This document shows, piece by piece, positions 14,918 through 24,153 of a stretch of 64,000 nt of DNA. The stretch lies in the NCBI GenBank assembly GCA_964538615.1, contig CAZIGK010000003.1, positions 62,001 to 126,000 on the forward strand, read 5' to 3'. Both the position numbers and the translations under genes were made by a program. Source of the stretch: CAZIGK01 sp964538615 (GTDB lineage: Bacteria > Pseudomonadota > Alphaproteobacteria > Rickettsiales > RI-342). The first letter of the stretch is position 1, and the number at the start of each line of letters is the position of its first letter. The notes under the pieces were generated by a model. The model worked only from the letters and a program-made list of their open reading frames with translations, ran no database searches and was not told the DNA's origin.

Positions 14918-16318
14918 TTATGCGCTGCCGCCTGTGTTGTTGCTGCCTGCACCTGCAATATTGGCTGCACGATCATTCTTGCCGGACTCACGATGTTGCG
15001 CATCCCTCTCACGTAGACCCTGCACAAAGCTTTTGTTGCTATCAGGCCCTTCGACGGCTGTCACGGTTTCCCCACCCACAATGAGGCGTTGCCTTGCTTG
15101 TTGCTGCTGTGCTTCCTGGATGGTGTTGGTGGTCGCGGGTTGCTCTGTTTGTCCGGCGGGTGTGGTGGATAGGCGTTGATCCGGCCCATCCCGGTTTTCT
15201 TCTGCGGTACGTGCCGTACGCAATGTGCGTTGCCGTTGCGCTTCCGCACGGCGAAACTCTGCTGCCCTACCCAAGGCTTCGCGCAGGTTGGGCGCCTCTT
15301 TCGCGCCGGATTGTTCCAGCGTTTGCTGCAGGTCATCCCATTTGCCTGCCAGACGGTCAAAGCAGTCACACGCATGCAAAACACCTGCCAGACTCAGGTT
15401 TTTACCTTGAAATACATGCTTGAGTACGGCGACATCACGCAAGACAGTTGTATAGTCTGTTGCATCCCGTAAATCACCCAGTAAGGAAGAGATGCCTTGG
15501 GTTGCCTGCCTCAGGCCTTGCAACAACCCTCGGCGTTGTTGTTGAGGGGAGGCATTGGCGGGCTGTTGCCCGGTGTCTTGGGATGCACCTTCTGCCTGTG
15601 CGGGTTGTTGGGTTTGTTCTGCCGCTTGTACCTGTTCGGGGGATTGCTCCAGCAGTCTTGCCAGCACTTCTGCCTGCTCAGGGGAGGGTTCGTCATTTTC
15701 CATGGCAATCTGCGGCATGTCTGGCACAATATCGCGCGCGGTTACATCGGCAACCTGAATGCCCTGATCTGTCCATTGGCGATTAATTTCGGTTTCCAGA
15801 GGAAACTCTGTGGCATTGGAGATATCTGCCAGCGGCATCACCAGACCACTCTCCACATCCAGCATGCCGTGAATGAGTGTTGTATCGCCAAAGCGTTCTC
15901 CCACCAGTAGCATGGGGTTATCCTGCGCGGCTTCACTGGAAGTTTGCTGCGACAGTGGCAGACGGGCGCCGTCCTGAGCGTCCATAAAAACCCCGCCCGG
16001 CACATGGAAAAATACCAGATTTTCCGGCGCGATATCTTCTGCCCATGTTGCCGCCAGATGCAGTCTGCCCGCTGGTGAGGCAAGTTGTTCCGCATCACTT
16101 AGCGGTGCATCCACCGTTTGAATATTCAGCCCGGCTCCGGCAGCGGCATCCAGCCCAACATAGCGCTGCACTGCGTAAGCATGACCATTCACCGCAAGGG
16201 TCAATCGGTTCGGGTCAGCGTTCAGTTCTGGCACGTTTGCCGCAGGAGCCGTAAACGCAGGGTCAGCCGTTGTATCCACGCTTGTTGGAGAAAGGGTTTC
16301 GGTGAGTGTCTGAACCAT
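14918..16318 (-). CDS. Unrecognised 466-residue Gln/Ala-rich protein
   Basis: I do not recognise this protein. Residues about 1-230 contain beta-rich segments (LTLAVNGHAYAVQRYVGL, NLVFFHVPGGVFMDAQDG). Then comes a Gln/Glu-rich linker, a helical domain at about 265-370 (GLLQGLRQATQGISSLLGDL), and a disordered tail rich in Gln, Arg, Thr and Asn. No signal peptide or membrane segment is visible. The N-terminus is Thr/Pro/Ala-rich. Modular order, disordered linkers and lack of known homology resemble translocated or scaffold proteins, which is inference. It is followed by the rpsD promoter region and preceded by holA on the same strand. Confidence 0.6.
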   Translation of the reverse strand: MVQTLTETLSPTSVDTTADPAFTAPAANVPELNADPNRLTLAVNGHAYAVQRYVGLDAAAGAGLNIQTVDAPLSDAEQLASPAGRLHLAATWAEDIAPENLVFFHVPGGVFMDAQDGARLPLSQQTSSEAAQDNPMLLVGERFGDTTLIHGMLDVESGLVMPLADISNATEFPLETEINRQWTDQGIQVADVTARDIVPDMPQIAMENDEPSPEQAEVLARLLEQSPEQVQAAEQTQQPAQAEGASQDTGQQPANASPQQQRRGLLQGLRQATQGISSLLGDLRDATDYTTVLRDVAVLKHVFQGKNLSLAGVLHACDCFDRLAGKWDDLQQTLEQSGAKEAPNLREALGRAAEFRRAEAQRQRTLRTARTAEENRDGPDQRLSTTPAGQTEQPATTNTIQEAQQQQARQRLIVGGETVTAVEGPDSNKSFVQGLRERDAQHRESGKNDRAANIAGAGSNNTGGSA

Positions 16319-16415
16319 GGTTTTGCCCTGTCAGAATGGTTTTTCACAGTGCTAATGTACCAGAGAAACATGAAACCTTTATGACAAAGGTGATAACAAA
16401 ATCATCTGTTTTCGT

Positions 16416-17426
16416 TTATTTACGTACCAGTTTGGCCACGTCTGCCAATTCCCGAAACAGCAGGGACGGGCTGTTTGCAGCGGCATGCAGGCGGCTGTCC
16501 CGTTCGGCCTTCCAAAGCAGCGGGATGGCCTGTTTCAGGCTGTCGGGTCGCCACAGGCTGAGTTGTTTGCGCATCATGGGTTGTTGCCGGAAGAAAATGG
16601 GGGGTTTTGCCCCGCGCACCACGGCATCCACACTCTGGCCACTGGCCACTTGCTCTGCCAGATATTGCAGCTTATAGGCATGGTTGAGCAGGCTACGCAG
16701 CATCAGCTGGATAGGGGTTTTCGCTTCCAGTAAATCGTAATAAATAGTTTGGAGCAGCCGGATATCGCATTGAAACACAGCCTGAATCAGTTGATCCATG
16801 TCTTCGACCACGCCGCCGCTGATGCTTTTGAGCACATCTTCTTCCGTTACGGTGCCGGAGCCGCCTTTGTAAAGGGCAAGTTTGGTCACTTCGCTTTTTA
16901 GCACGCTATAGTCTGCATCCACCAGTTCTGTAAAGGCTTGCAGGGCGGTGGGTTCAATACTCAGGCTCTCCGCCTGAAACATGCCCCGGATATTTCCTTT
17001 CAGGCTATCCCCTTCTTCCATGTAGCAGCCAATGCAGACCATGTTACTGGCGGCTTCCGCCAGCCTGACCAGACTGGAACGGGTATTCACGCTATCCCCC
17101 GCCTGTAGCACCAGAATATTCTCTGCCTGCAGTTGTTGCAGGGGTTCCACTGCGGCGGTGACGTTATCCCCCACACCTTGCGCAATATAGACCTGAATAT
17201 CCCCAAACAGGCTGGTCGCGGTCATTTCATCGGCCAGCAGCACTTCGCCATCCACAATGGCTTTGGGTAGCAAGATGCGCTTTTCAGCAGGCTTGGCGGC
17301 TTTTGCAATGGTATCGGTCAGGTGGCGGATGCGCCCTTCATCCGGCCCAAACAAGACAAACACCCGGCATTGTTTTAGCCCGCCTTTTTCCAGAAACGGT
17401 TGCAGTTCTGCCGGTTTTTGTTTCAT
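16416..17426 (-). CDS. holA: DNA polymerase III delta subunit
   Basis: This 336-residue clamp-loader subunit has the HolA start FVLFGPDEGRI and the AAA+-like fold without a working Walker A. The C-terminal helical block (LLQTIYYDLLEAKTPIQLML) is typical of the family. It opens the beta clamp within the gamma/tau complex. Its start overlaps the end of lptE by four bases, and lptE-holA downstream of leuS is the standard alphaproteobacterial order. Confidence 0.92.
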   Translation of the reverse strand: MKQKPAELQPFLEKGGLKQCRVFVLFGPDEGRIRHLTDTIAKAAKPAEKRILLPKAIVDGEVLLADEMTATSLFGDIQVYIAQGVGDNVTAAVEPLQQLQAENILVLQAGDSVNTRSSLVRLAEAASNMVCIGCYMEEGDSLKGNIRGMFQAESLSIEPTALQAFTELVDADYSVLKSEVTKLALYKGGSGTVTEEDVLKSISGGVVEDMDQLIQAVFQCDIRLLQTIYYDLLEAKTPIQLMLRSLLNHAYKLQYLAEQVASGQSVDAVVRGAKPPIFFRQQPMMRKQLSLWRPDSLKQAIPLLWKAERDSRLHAAANSPSLLFRELADVAKLVRK

Positions 17427-18004
17427 GGCGCTTCTGTTGCCTCTGGCATGACATCTGTGCGGGGGGTGGGGGCAAAAGCCGGAGCAGGATGCGCACGGAA
17501 ATAGGTCACCATGCGGTTGCGCAAGGCTTCTGCCAGACCACGAATGGCACGCTCGGTCGCGGCGCGGTTGCCGCGCATGGTGGCGTAGTCGGAATCTACC
17601 ACGTTGTGGCTGCTCAAGCGGCGGATATCGCCATCCTCCAGCAAGGTGCCGGTTTCTGCATCCTCCAGAGCGTAATGCGCGGTCAGCACCACGTTAAAGC
17701 GTGCGACCGATCCATCCGGGTTGACGGCGGTGGGGTAGGTTTCTGCGCTCACGGTAAAACGCAGGGTGTAGGCATATGGATCCAGCTCGGTGCGCTGAAA
17801 CAAATCTTCCAGCGCAATCCGAATGAGCTGTTGCTCGCGGGAGTGGGCGCCCGATACGGGTTTAATGCGTGCCAGTTCACCACTGGTGCCTTCTGTCAGG
17901 TGGTGTTGCTGATAAAGGGGTTGAAACCCGCAGGCCGCCAGTAACCCCGTCAGTAGCCATAGGCTAAGGAACGTACCGATAAACGAGGTTGCGCGGTACC
18001 ACAT
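17423..18004 (-). CDS. lptE: LPS assembly lipoprotein LptE
   Basis: This 193-residue protein has a lipoprotein signal ending in LLAAC (cysteine at about 25), followed by GFQPLYQ, the typical LptE start. LptE forms the plug of the LptD/LptE outer membrane complex that inserts lipopolysaccharide. It lies five bases after leuS and overlaps holA by four bases, so the three form an operon. The C-terminal Pro/Thr tail is unremarkable. Confidence 0.9.
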   Translation of the reverse strand: MWYRATSFIGTFLSLWLLTGLLAACGFQPLYQQHHLTEGTSGELARIKPVSGAHSREQQLIRIALEDLFQRTELDPYAYTLRFTVSAETYPTAVNPDGSVARFNVVLTAHYALEDAETGTLLEDGDIRRLSSHNVVDSDYATMRGNRAATERAIRGLAEALRNRMVTYFRAHPAPAFAPTPRTDVMPEATEAP

Positions 18005-18009
18005 CGCCC

Positions 18010-20610
18010 TTACTTCACCACAATATTCACGATACGGTTCGGCACCACAATGACTTTAGCGATGGTTTTGCCCTCGGTGGCGCGGCGCACGGCTTCTAAA
18101 TCAAACACCTGCGCTTCCACGGCTTCCCGTGGCAGGTCTTTGGGTAAATCCACAGTAGAGCGGGTTTTGCCGTTAATCTGAATCGCCACCGTGACCGCAT
18201 CATCCTGAAGTAAGGCGGTATCTGCCACGGGCCATGCCTGCTGGCAGAGAAACCCTTGATGGCCAGTCACCTGCCAGAGTTCCGCTGTCAGATGGGGCAG
18301 CATGGGCTGCAACAGCACCAGCAGGGTATCTGCGGCTTCCAGCAATGCGCGCTGCATGGCAGGAGTGGTTGGTTTCGCATCCGAAATGTTGTTGGTGAAC
18401 TCACGCAGGCGGGCGACTGCACTGTTGTAGCGGAACTCCTCAATCGCATCGGTGACGGCCGCAATGGTTTTGTGCGTGACACGACGAAGCGCCAGTGCTG
18501 CTTCTTCAGTCACATCGGTCAGCGGTATCTGGCGCAGGCCGGGTTGCTTATACAGAGGCAGCAGACCGGTGATCAACCGCCACAGGCGGTTGATGTATCG
18601 CCATGCCCCGTCAATACCGGATTCTGTCCATTCCAGATCCCGTTCCGGAGGCGAATCAGACAGCATGAACAAGCGGGCAGTATCTGCTCCGTAGGCCTGA
18701 ATAATACGATCCGGCTCGACCACGTTTTTCTTCGACTTGCTCATTTTTTCAATGCGGCCACGGGTCACGGGCTGACCATTGCTGAGCTGCACGTATTGGC
18801 CATGGTCATCTTTGCCCACTTCTTCCGGGTAGAGCCACTGCCCCGATGCATCCTTGAACGTTTCATGGGTGACCATACCCTGCGTGCGCAGGGTTTTGAA
18901 CGGTTCCCGCACGGTCAGGTATCCACAATCCGCTAAAGCTTTGGTGAAAAAACGGGCATAGAGCAGGTGCAAAATGGCATGTTCAATGCCACCAATATAG
19001 GTATCCACCGGCAGCCATGCATTGGCGTCTGGCGTCACCCCCTGCTTTACATTGCCGGACGCAAAGCAGGCGAAATACCAAGAAGACTCAAAGAACGTAT
19101 CAAACGTGTCTGTCTCGCGCTGGGCAGGCTTGCCGCAGGATGGGCAGGCCACATGTTTCCAACTGGGGTGATGATCCAGTGGATTGCCGGGTTTATCAAA
19201 CGTGACATCCGGCGGTAAGGTCACCGGCAAATCTGCTTCCGGTACCGGAACAGCACCACAATCTTCACAGTGAATCACCGGAATCGGGCAGCCCCAATAC
19301 CGCTGCCGGGAAACCCCCCAGTCGCGCAGGCGGTAGTTAGTTTCGGCACGGCCTTGCCCCAATGCTTCCAGCCGGGCGATAGCCACCTTTTTCGCCTCTT
19401 CAACGGACAGGCCGTTCAGGAAATCGGAGTTGATCAAAACGCCATCGCCAAGGATGGCTTGTCCCGGTACCGGTTCTTCCCCCGTATCCACCACAGGCAG
19501 AATCTCAAGGCCGTATCTGTGGGCAAATTCAATATCGCGCTGGTCATGTGCCGGGCAGCCGAAAATAGCGCCGGTGCCGTAATCCATCAAAATATAATTC
19601 GCGACAAACAGCGGGAAGCTGCGGCCTTCTACAAACGGATGTTGAAGGCGTAATCCGGTATCGAAACCTTTTTTCTCGGCGGTTTCGATGGCTTCGGCAC
19701 TGGTGCCCATTTGGGCGCATTCATCCAGAAACGCTTGTAGCGGTGGATTCTGCTCTGCCAGTGCCACGGCCAAAGGATGCTGCGGAGCAATGGCGGCAAA
19801 GCTGGCGCCAAACAACGTATCCGGGCGGGTCGTATAGACGGTCAGGTGATCATACGCTTGCCCGTCCACCATCGGCACCTGTCCTTGCAGGGTGAACTGG
19901 ATGCGCGCACCCTGAGATTTGCCAATCCAACGCTCCTGCATCAGGCGCACGGCGTCCGGCCAGCCGGAGAGCTGCTGCAACTCATGCAATAGTTCGTCCG
20001 CATAATGGGTGATATTGAGGAACCATTGTGACAGGCGTTTTTGCACCACCGGTGCGCCAGAGCGCCAGCCCTTGCCATCTACCACCTGTTCATTGGCAAG
20101 GACGGTCATATCTACCGGATCCCAATTCACGAGGGATTCTTTGCGGTAGACCAGACCTTTGTTCCAGAAATCCAGAAACATTCTTTGTTCATGCTGGTAA
20201 TAGTCCGGGTGGCAGGTGGCTACCTCCCGCGTCCAGTCATAGGAAAGCCCGATTTCTTTCAGCTTGCCACGCATGGCATCTATATTGGCATAGGTCCAGT
20301 CACCGGGGTGAACGTTATTCTGTATGGCGGCATTTTCGGCGGGCAGGCCGAATGCATCCCACCCCATGGGGTGCAGCACATTAAAGCCCTGTGCGCGTTT
20401 TACCCGCGCCAGTACATCGCCCAGCGTGTAATTGCGCAAATGCCCCATATGCAAACGACCCGACGGATAGGGAAACATCTCCAGCACATAATAAGGTGGC
20501 TTGTTGCTATTGCTTTGCGTGGCGAAGAGGTCATGCTCTGCCCAGCAGGCTTGCCATTTCTGTTCGGTGGCGCGGGCGGCGTAGCGGTCGGTTTGTATGG
20601 TACTGTTCAT
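18010..20610 (-). CDS. leuS: Leucyl-tRNA synthetase
   Basis: The start at 20610 gives MNSTIQTDRYAARATEQKWQ and 866 residues, the bacterial LeuRS length. The HIGH-type motif is HMGH at residues 54-57 and the KMSKS motif lies in EKMSKSKKNVV. A full editing CP1 domain (TLFGASFAAIAPQHPLA, and FGCPAHDQRDIEFA) and the leucine-specific zinc/C-terminal regions are present. The enzyme charges tRNA-Leu and clears mischarged products. A longer in-frame start at 20685 is unlikely because the added residues are not LeuRS-like. Confidence 0.97.
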   Translation of the reverse strand: MNSTIQTDRYAARATEQKWQACWAEHDLFATQSNSNKPPYYVLEMFPYPSGRLHMGHLRNYTLGDVLARVKRAQGFNVLHPMGWDAFGLPAENAAIQNNVHPGDWTYANIDAMRGKLKEIGLSYDWTREVATCHPDYYQHEQRMFLDFWNKGLVYRKESLVNWDPVDMTVLANEQVVDGKGWRSGAPVVQKRLSQWFLNITHYADELLHELQQLSGWPDAVRLMQERWIGKSQGARIQFTLQGQVPMVDGQAYDHLTVYTTRPDTLFGASFAAIAPQHPLAVALAEQNPPLQAFLDECAQMGTSAEAIETAEKKGFDTGLRLQHPFVEGRSFPLFVANYILMDYGTGAIFGCPAHDQRDIEFAHRYGLEILPVVDTGEEPVPGQAILGDGVLINSDFLNGLSVEEAKKVAIARLEALGQGRAETNYRLRDWGVSRQRYWGCPIPVIHCEDCGAVPVPEADLPVTLPPDVTFDKPGNPLDHHPSWKHVACPSCGKPAQRETDTFDTFFESSWYFACFASGNVKQGVTPDANAWLPVDTYIGGIEHAILHLLYARFFTKALADCGYLTVREPFKTLRTQGMVTHETFKDASGQWLYPEEVGKDDHGQYVQLSNGQPVTRGRIEKMSKSKKNVVEPDRIIQAYGADTARLFMLSDSPPERDLEWTESGIDGAWRYINRLWRLITGLLPLYKQPGLRQIPLTDVTEEAALALRRVTHKTIAAVTDAIEEFRYNSAVARLREFTNNISDAKPTTPAMQRALLEAADTLLVLLQPMLPHLTAELWQVTGHQGFLCQQAWPVADTALLQDDAVTVAIQINGKTRSTVDLPKDLPREAVEAQVFDLEAVRRATEGKTIAKVIVVPNRIVNIVVK

Positions 20611-20729
20611 AGGGGGCGGGATTCTCAATGGGTGGAAGGCTCTCTCCCGCTGGCAGGTAGAGAACCAGAAAACAACAGGGTACAAGCTATGCGAGCCGCC
20701 ATGCAGGGCTGTATGGTGGCTCGACAGCC

Positions 20730-21290
20730 TTATTTGGTGCGCAATTCACGGGCACGGGTAAGGATAATATCTTCAAAGTCACGCGACATGCTGTTGGTCA
20801 CGGCGACTTCCCGCCACTGGTGGGTTTTTGCATCCATTTGCTGTTTGAAGACCTGTACTTTCACGCCATCGGCACGCAGGGCTTTATCCCGCACCAGAAC
20901 ATGCAGCTTAAAACGCTCACCCGGAGCTTCCGGCAGCTCATACCATTCGGTGATAATGGCGCCGCCAAAGGGATCGGTCGATTGCAAGGGCATGAAGGAC
21001 ACGGTATCCAGCGAGGCTTGCCACAAATAACTGTTGACGGGCAGTGCCATGCCGCCACTACGCATGGCGGCTGCTTCATCGCGGTCATCGCCACCCATCA
21101 GGGTCAGGCCGTCTTCTCCGGTCAGGCGGCCACGGCGGATACGGCGCGCATCGTCCGGATCTTCCGGGTATTCGGTAGACATTTGCGTAATCTGCGCATG
21201 GGCGGGCGCACCGGTATACAGGGCGCTGCCTGCGACCGTTGCGGTAACCAGCAGAGACAGATAAAGGGGAGACAAAAACAATGGACGCAT
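20730..21290 (-). CDS. DUF3576 exported protein
   Basis: This 186-residue protein has an N-terminal signal peptide (SLLVTATVAGSAL, cleaved near AHAQ). It continues with LPVNSYLWQASLDTVSFMPLQSTDPFGG and ITEWY, the DUF3576 signature found just upstream of leuS in alphaproteobacteria. The family is periplasmic or outer membrane associated and its function is not established. The operon DUF3576-leuS-lptE-holA suggests an envelope role linked to LPS assembly. Confidence 0.85.
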   Translation of the reverse strand: MRPLFLSPLYLSLLVTATVAGSALYTGAPAHAQITQMSTEYPEDPDDARRIRRGRLTGEDGLTLMGGDDRDEAAAMRSGGMALPVNSYLWQASLDTVSFMPLQSTDPFGGAIITEWYELPEAPGERFKLHVLVRDKALRADGVKVQVFKQQMDAKTHQWREVAVTNSMSRDFEDIILTRARELRTK

Positions 21291-21405
21291 GGAAAAACGC
21301 TCAATCAGTCATCAAAACGGCCATTATCATAGACGCCTCAGCAAGGCTTGGCAATGGTGCATCACACAGGGAGGGGTTTGTCCGTCCTGACTATGGAATT
21401 GACGC

Positions 21406-22281
21406 TCAAATATCTTCGGAGCGGGCGGTTTTGCCATCGGTCGTGGTGGGTTCGGTGCCATCGGTGAGGCGCACATAGAGTTTGCCGCGTTGCCGCATAT
21501 CCAGCGTGGCGATGGAGCGTTCCAGCACTTTCTGGGTTTCTTCCAATTGTGCCAGCCGTTGCCATGCGCGTTCTGGCTGGCTTTCCGGCAGCATGATTTC
21601 CATGCCATTATACAGCCGTACATTCCAGCGGCGGCCATTCACCAGCACGGCCGCAGAGACACGGGCAAATAAATCCGGTGCGGAGGTAAGTGCCTGCATG
21701 AGTTCATAGGCTTTGTCCGGTGCGGTATTCCCCACAATCACCGGCAGGTAACTGTAATTGGCGATATCTTCTCCCTCAATGGGGCGGCCGCGGTGGTCTA
21801 TCAGGTGTAAGGTGCCCTGATATTGCCAGAGTGCCAGCGGTTGCCGCTCGATAATACGGACATGCAGGGTGCCGGGCAGGGTACGTTGCACCTCGGCATA
21901 ATCCACCCAACGGCTATTTTCCAACCGATTTTTCACTTCCTGCACATGGACACTGAGTGTCAGGTCGCCCCGTTCCACACCAATAGCGGCCAGTGCCTCG
22001 TCTTTTGGCATGCGCTCCCGCCCTTCCAGATAAATCTGGTCAATATGCATGGAAAGTAGCGCGCTGACCTGCATGGCCAGTTCCTGCCGGGTTTGCTCGA
22101 TCACGTTCAGTTGATGCTGAAAACGTCCGGTATGGTAATACCACCAGCCTGTGGCGCAGACACAGAACGCGGCAAAGCCGCCGCCCATGAAGGCGGATTT
22201 ACGCATCCAGCGCCATGCCCGGCGTTTGAACGCCAGGGAACGGCTATCTAGGCGGCCTTGGCTTGCGCTGCGGCGTGACAT
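21406..22281 (-). CDS. ftsQ: Cell division protein FtsQ
   Basis: This 291-residue bitopic protein has a basic cytoplasmic N-terminus, one membrane segment (about 29-50), and a POTRA domain (LSMHIDQIYLEGRERMPKDEAL). The FtsQ/DivIB region follows, with ENSRWVDYAEVQRTLPGTLHVRIIERQPLALWQ. FtsQ bridges early and late division proteins in the divisome. Its start overlaps ddl by 34 bases. It is the last gene of the division cluster here: DUF3576, not ftsA, follows 115 bases downstream. Confidence 0.92.
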   Translation of the reverse strand: MSRRSASQGRLDSRSLAFKRRAWRWMRKSAFMGGGFAAFCVCATGWWYYHTGRFQHQLNVIEQTRQELAMQVSALLSMHIDQIYLEGRERMPKDEALAAIGVERGDLTLSVHVQEVKNRLENSRWVDYAEVQRTLPGTLHVRIIERQPLALWQYQGTLHLIDHRGRPIEGEDIANYSYLPVIVGNTAPDKAYELMQALTSAPDLFARVSAAVLVNGRRWNVRLYNGMEIMLPESQPERAWQRLAQLEETQKVLERSIATLDMRQRGKLYVRLTDGTEPTTTDGKTARSEDI

Positions 22282-23213
22282 AATGCGTCCTCTAAAACAT
22301 GCTCGACCAGTTCAATATAGCTGATTCCGGCGTGAGCGGCAATTTCTGGTGAGAGTGACAGGGGCGTCATACCCGGTTGGGTATTGATTTCCAGTATCAC
22401 CCAACGCCCCGGTGTTCCTTGTGTGTCATCGTAGCGGAAATCGCTACGGGTCAGACCCCGGCAGCCGAGCGCCGCATGTGCCAGTTCAGCATAGCGGTGG
22501 ACGGTGGCGGTTTCTTCGGCACTTAAAGGGGCGGGCATCAGGTGTTCTGCCAATCCTGCTGTGTATTTTGCCGCATAGTCGTAAAAATTTCCTTTGGGTT
22601 TGATCTCAATAGCGCCCAACGCTTTGCCATTTAATACGGCGACCTGAATTTCCCGTCCCGGAATGTAGGGTTCCACCAGTACTTCCGTGCCGAATGGCCA
22701 GTGCCGGGCAGAAAAATCGCGGTTTTCTCCTTCCCGCACAATCTCTACTCCCACACTGGAACCTTCGTTCAGGGGTTTAATGACATAGGGGCGAGGCATG
22801 GGTTCCGTGCCTTGCGCCCAGCTTTGCAAGAAATCATCCCGATGCAGGGTTTTCCCTTCCGCAACCGGAATGCCCGCCTTTTCAAAGGCAATTTTCGCCA
22901 TGGGCTTATCCATGCCGACAGCGGAGGCCAGTACGCCGGAGTGGGTATAGGCGATGCCCAGCCATTCCAAAATGCCTTGCACACAGCCATCTTCTCCGAA
23001 GCGGCCATGCAGGGCGTTAAACACCACATCTGGCTTTAATTCCCGCAGTTTTTGCCCGATATCATGCCCGGCATCCAGCGGGGTTACGTGCTGGTACCCG
23101 GCTTGTTGCAATGCCTCTATGACCCCCCTACCGGTGTTCAGCGAGACTTCCCGTTCGGAGGAAATGCCTCCCAGCAGAACAGCAATATGGGTGTTTTTAT
23201 GTAATTGACGCAT
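22248..23213 (-). CDS. ddl: D-alanine--D-alanine ligase
   Basis: The start at 23213 gives MRQLHKNTHIAVLLGG and 321 residues. The ATP-grasp features are present: GGISSEREVSLNTG, HGRFGEDGCVQGILEWLGIAYTHSG, FRYDDTQ and LEINTQPGMTPLSLSPE with metal-binding Glu/Asn. It makes the D-Ala-D-Ala dipeptide for MurF. The gene overlaps murB by 17 bases upstream and ftsQ by 34 bases downstream, showing tight packing. Confidence 0.95.
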   Translation of the reverse strand: MRQLHKNTHIAVLLGGISSEREVSLNTGRGVIEALQQAGYQHVTPLDAGHDIGQKLRELKPDVVFNALHGRFGEDGCVQGILEWLGIAYTHSGVLASAVGMDKPMAKIAFEKAGIPVAEGKTLHRDDFLQSWAQGTEPMPRPYVIKPLNEGSSVGVEIVREGENRDFSARHWPFGTEVLVEPYIPGREIQVAVLNGKALGAIEIKPKGNFYDYAAKYTAGLAEHLMPAPLSAEETATVHRYAELAHAALGCRGLTRSDFRYDDTQGTPGRWVILEINTQPGMTPLSLSPEIAAHAGISYIELVEHVLEDALCHAAAQAKAA

Positions 23214-24144
23214 CGCCGACACGTTGAATCTCCCATTCCAGAGTGATACCGGATTGTTGTTGCACTTTGTGCCGCACCTCTTCGCCCAATGCCTCGATAT
23301 CCGCTGCGGAGGCCCGCCCCAGATTGAGCAAAAAGTTGCAGTGTTTGTCGGATACTTGCGCATCCCCCCGGCGTAAGCCACGACAGCCAGCGGCATCTAT
23401 CAATTGCCAGGCTTTTTGTCCTTCCGGGTTTTTGAATGTACTGCCACCGGTGCGGGTGCGCAAGGGTTGGCTTTCTTCCCGCTTTTGCGCAATCTCTGCA
23501 ATGGCGGCGGTAACGGCATCCGGGCTGGAGGGTTGGGTGTGAAAACACGCGCTGACGACAATAGCGCCTGTAGGCAGGTTGCCTTTGCGATAGCGCATGT
23601 GCAGCGCATTTGCGGCGAGCGTCTCTAGGCGTCCGTTACGATGGACAAGGGTCACGCTATGCAGGCAATCCACCACTTCCCGCCCGTAGGCGCCCGCATT
23701 CATGGCGACGGCGCCACCCACGGTGCCGGGAATCCCGGTCAGAAACTCCAGCCCGCCCCGACCGAGTGGTTGCAGATGTTGCGCGACATTGCGTCCCAAG
23801 GCGCCTGCGCCAGCCGTGACCTGTTGCGATGTGGCATCATAGGTGATGCTGGTAAAGCCACGCCCCAGCCGAATGACCACCCCGCGAACGCCGCCATCCC
23901 GCACCAGCAGGTTGGAGCCAACGCCCATCACCAAAACCGGAACATCTGGCGGTAGTGCAGCGAAGAACTGGGCCAGATCTTCCGCATCTTCCGGTTTGAA
24001 AAACATATCCGCAATGCCGCCGACCTGAAACCATGTGCTGCCCGCCAGTGCAAAATCCTGCCGCAGCGTACCACGCACAGCAGGCAATGCTGCGCGCCAG
24101 TCATGGGATGGGGTGGGATGCGGCGAGGGTATGGAATGCGGCAT
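23197..24144 (-). CDS. murB: UDP-N-acetylenolpyruvoylglucosamine reductase
   Basis: This 315-residue FAD enzyme has the type I MurB features NTWFQVGG-like (STWFQVGGIADMF), MGVGSNLLVRDGGVRGVVIRL and the catalytic region RKGNLPTGAIVVSACF. GGSTFKNPEGQKAWQLIDAAG follows. It reduces enolpyruvyl-UDP-GlcNAc to UDP-MurNAc with NADPH. It starts ten bases after murC and overlaps ddl. Confidence 0.95.
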   Translation of the reverse strand: MPHSIPSPHPTPSHDWRAALPAVRGTLRQDFALAGSTWFQVGGIADMFFKPEDAEDLAQFFAALPPDVPVLVMGVGSNLLVRDGGVRGVVIRLGRGFTSITYDATSQQVTAGAGALGRNVAQHLQPLGRGGLEFLTGIPGTVGGAVAMNAGAYGREVVDCLHSVTLVHRNGRLETLAANALHMRYRKGNLPTGAIVVSACFHTQPSSPDAVTAAIAEIAQKREESQPLRTRTGGSTFKNPEGQKAWQLIDAAGCRGLRRGDAQVSDKHCNFLLNLGRASAADIEALGEEVRHKVQQQSGITLEWEIQRVGDASIT

Positions 24145-24153
24145 GGAAATGTC

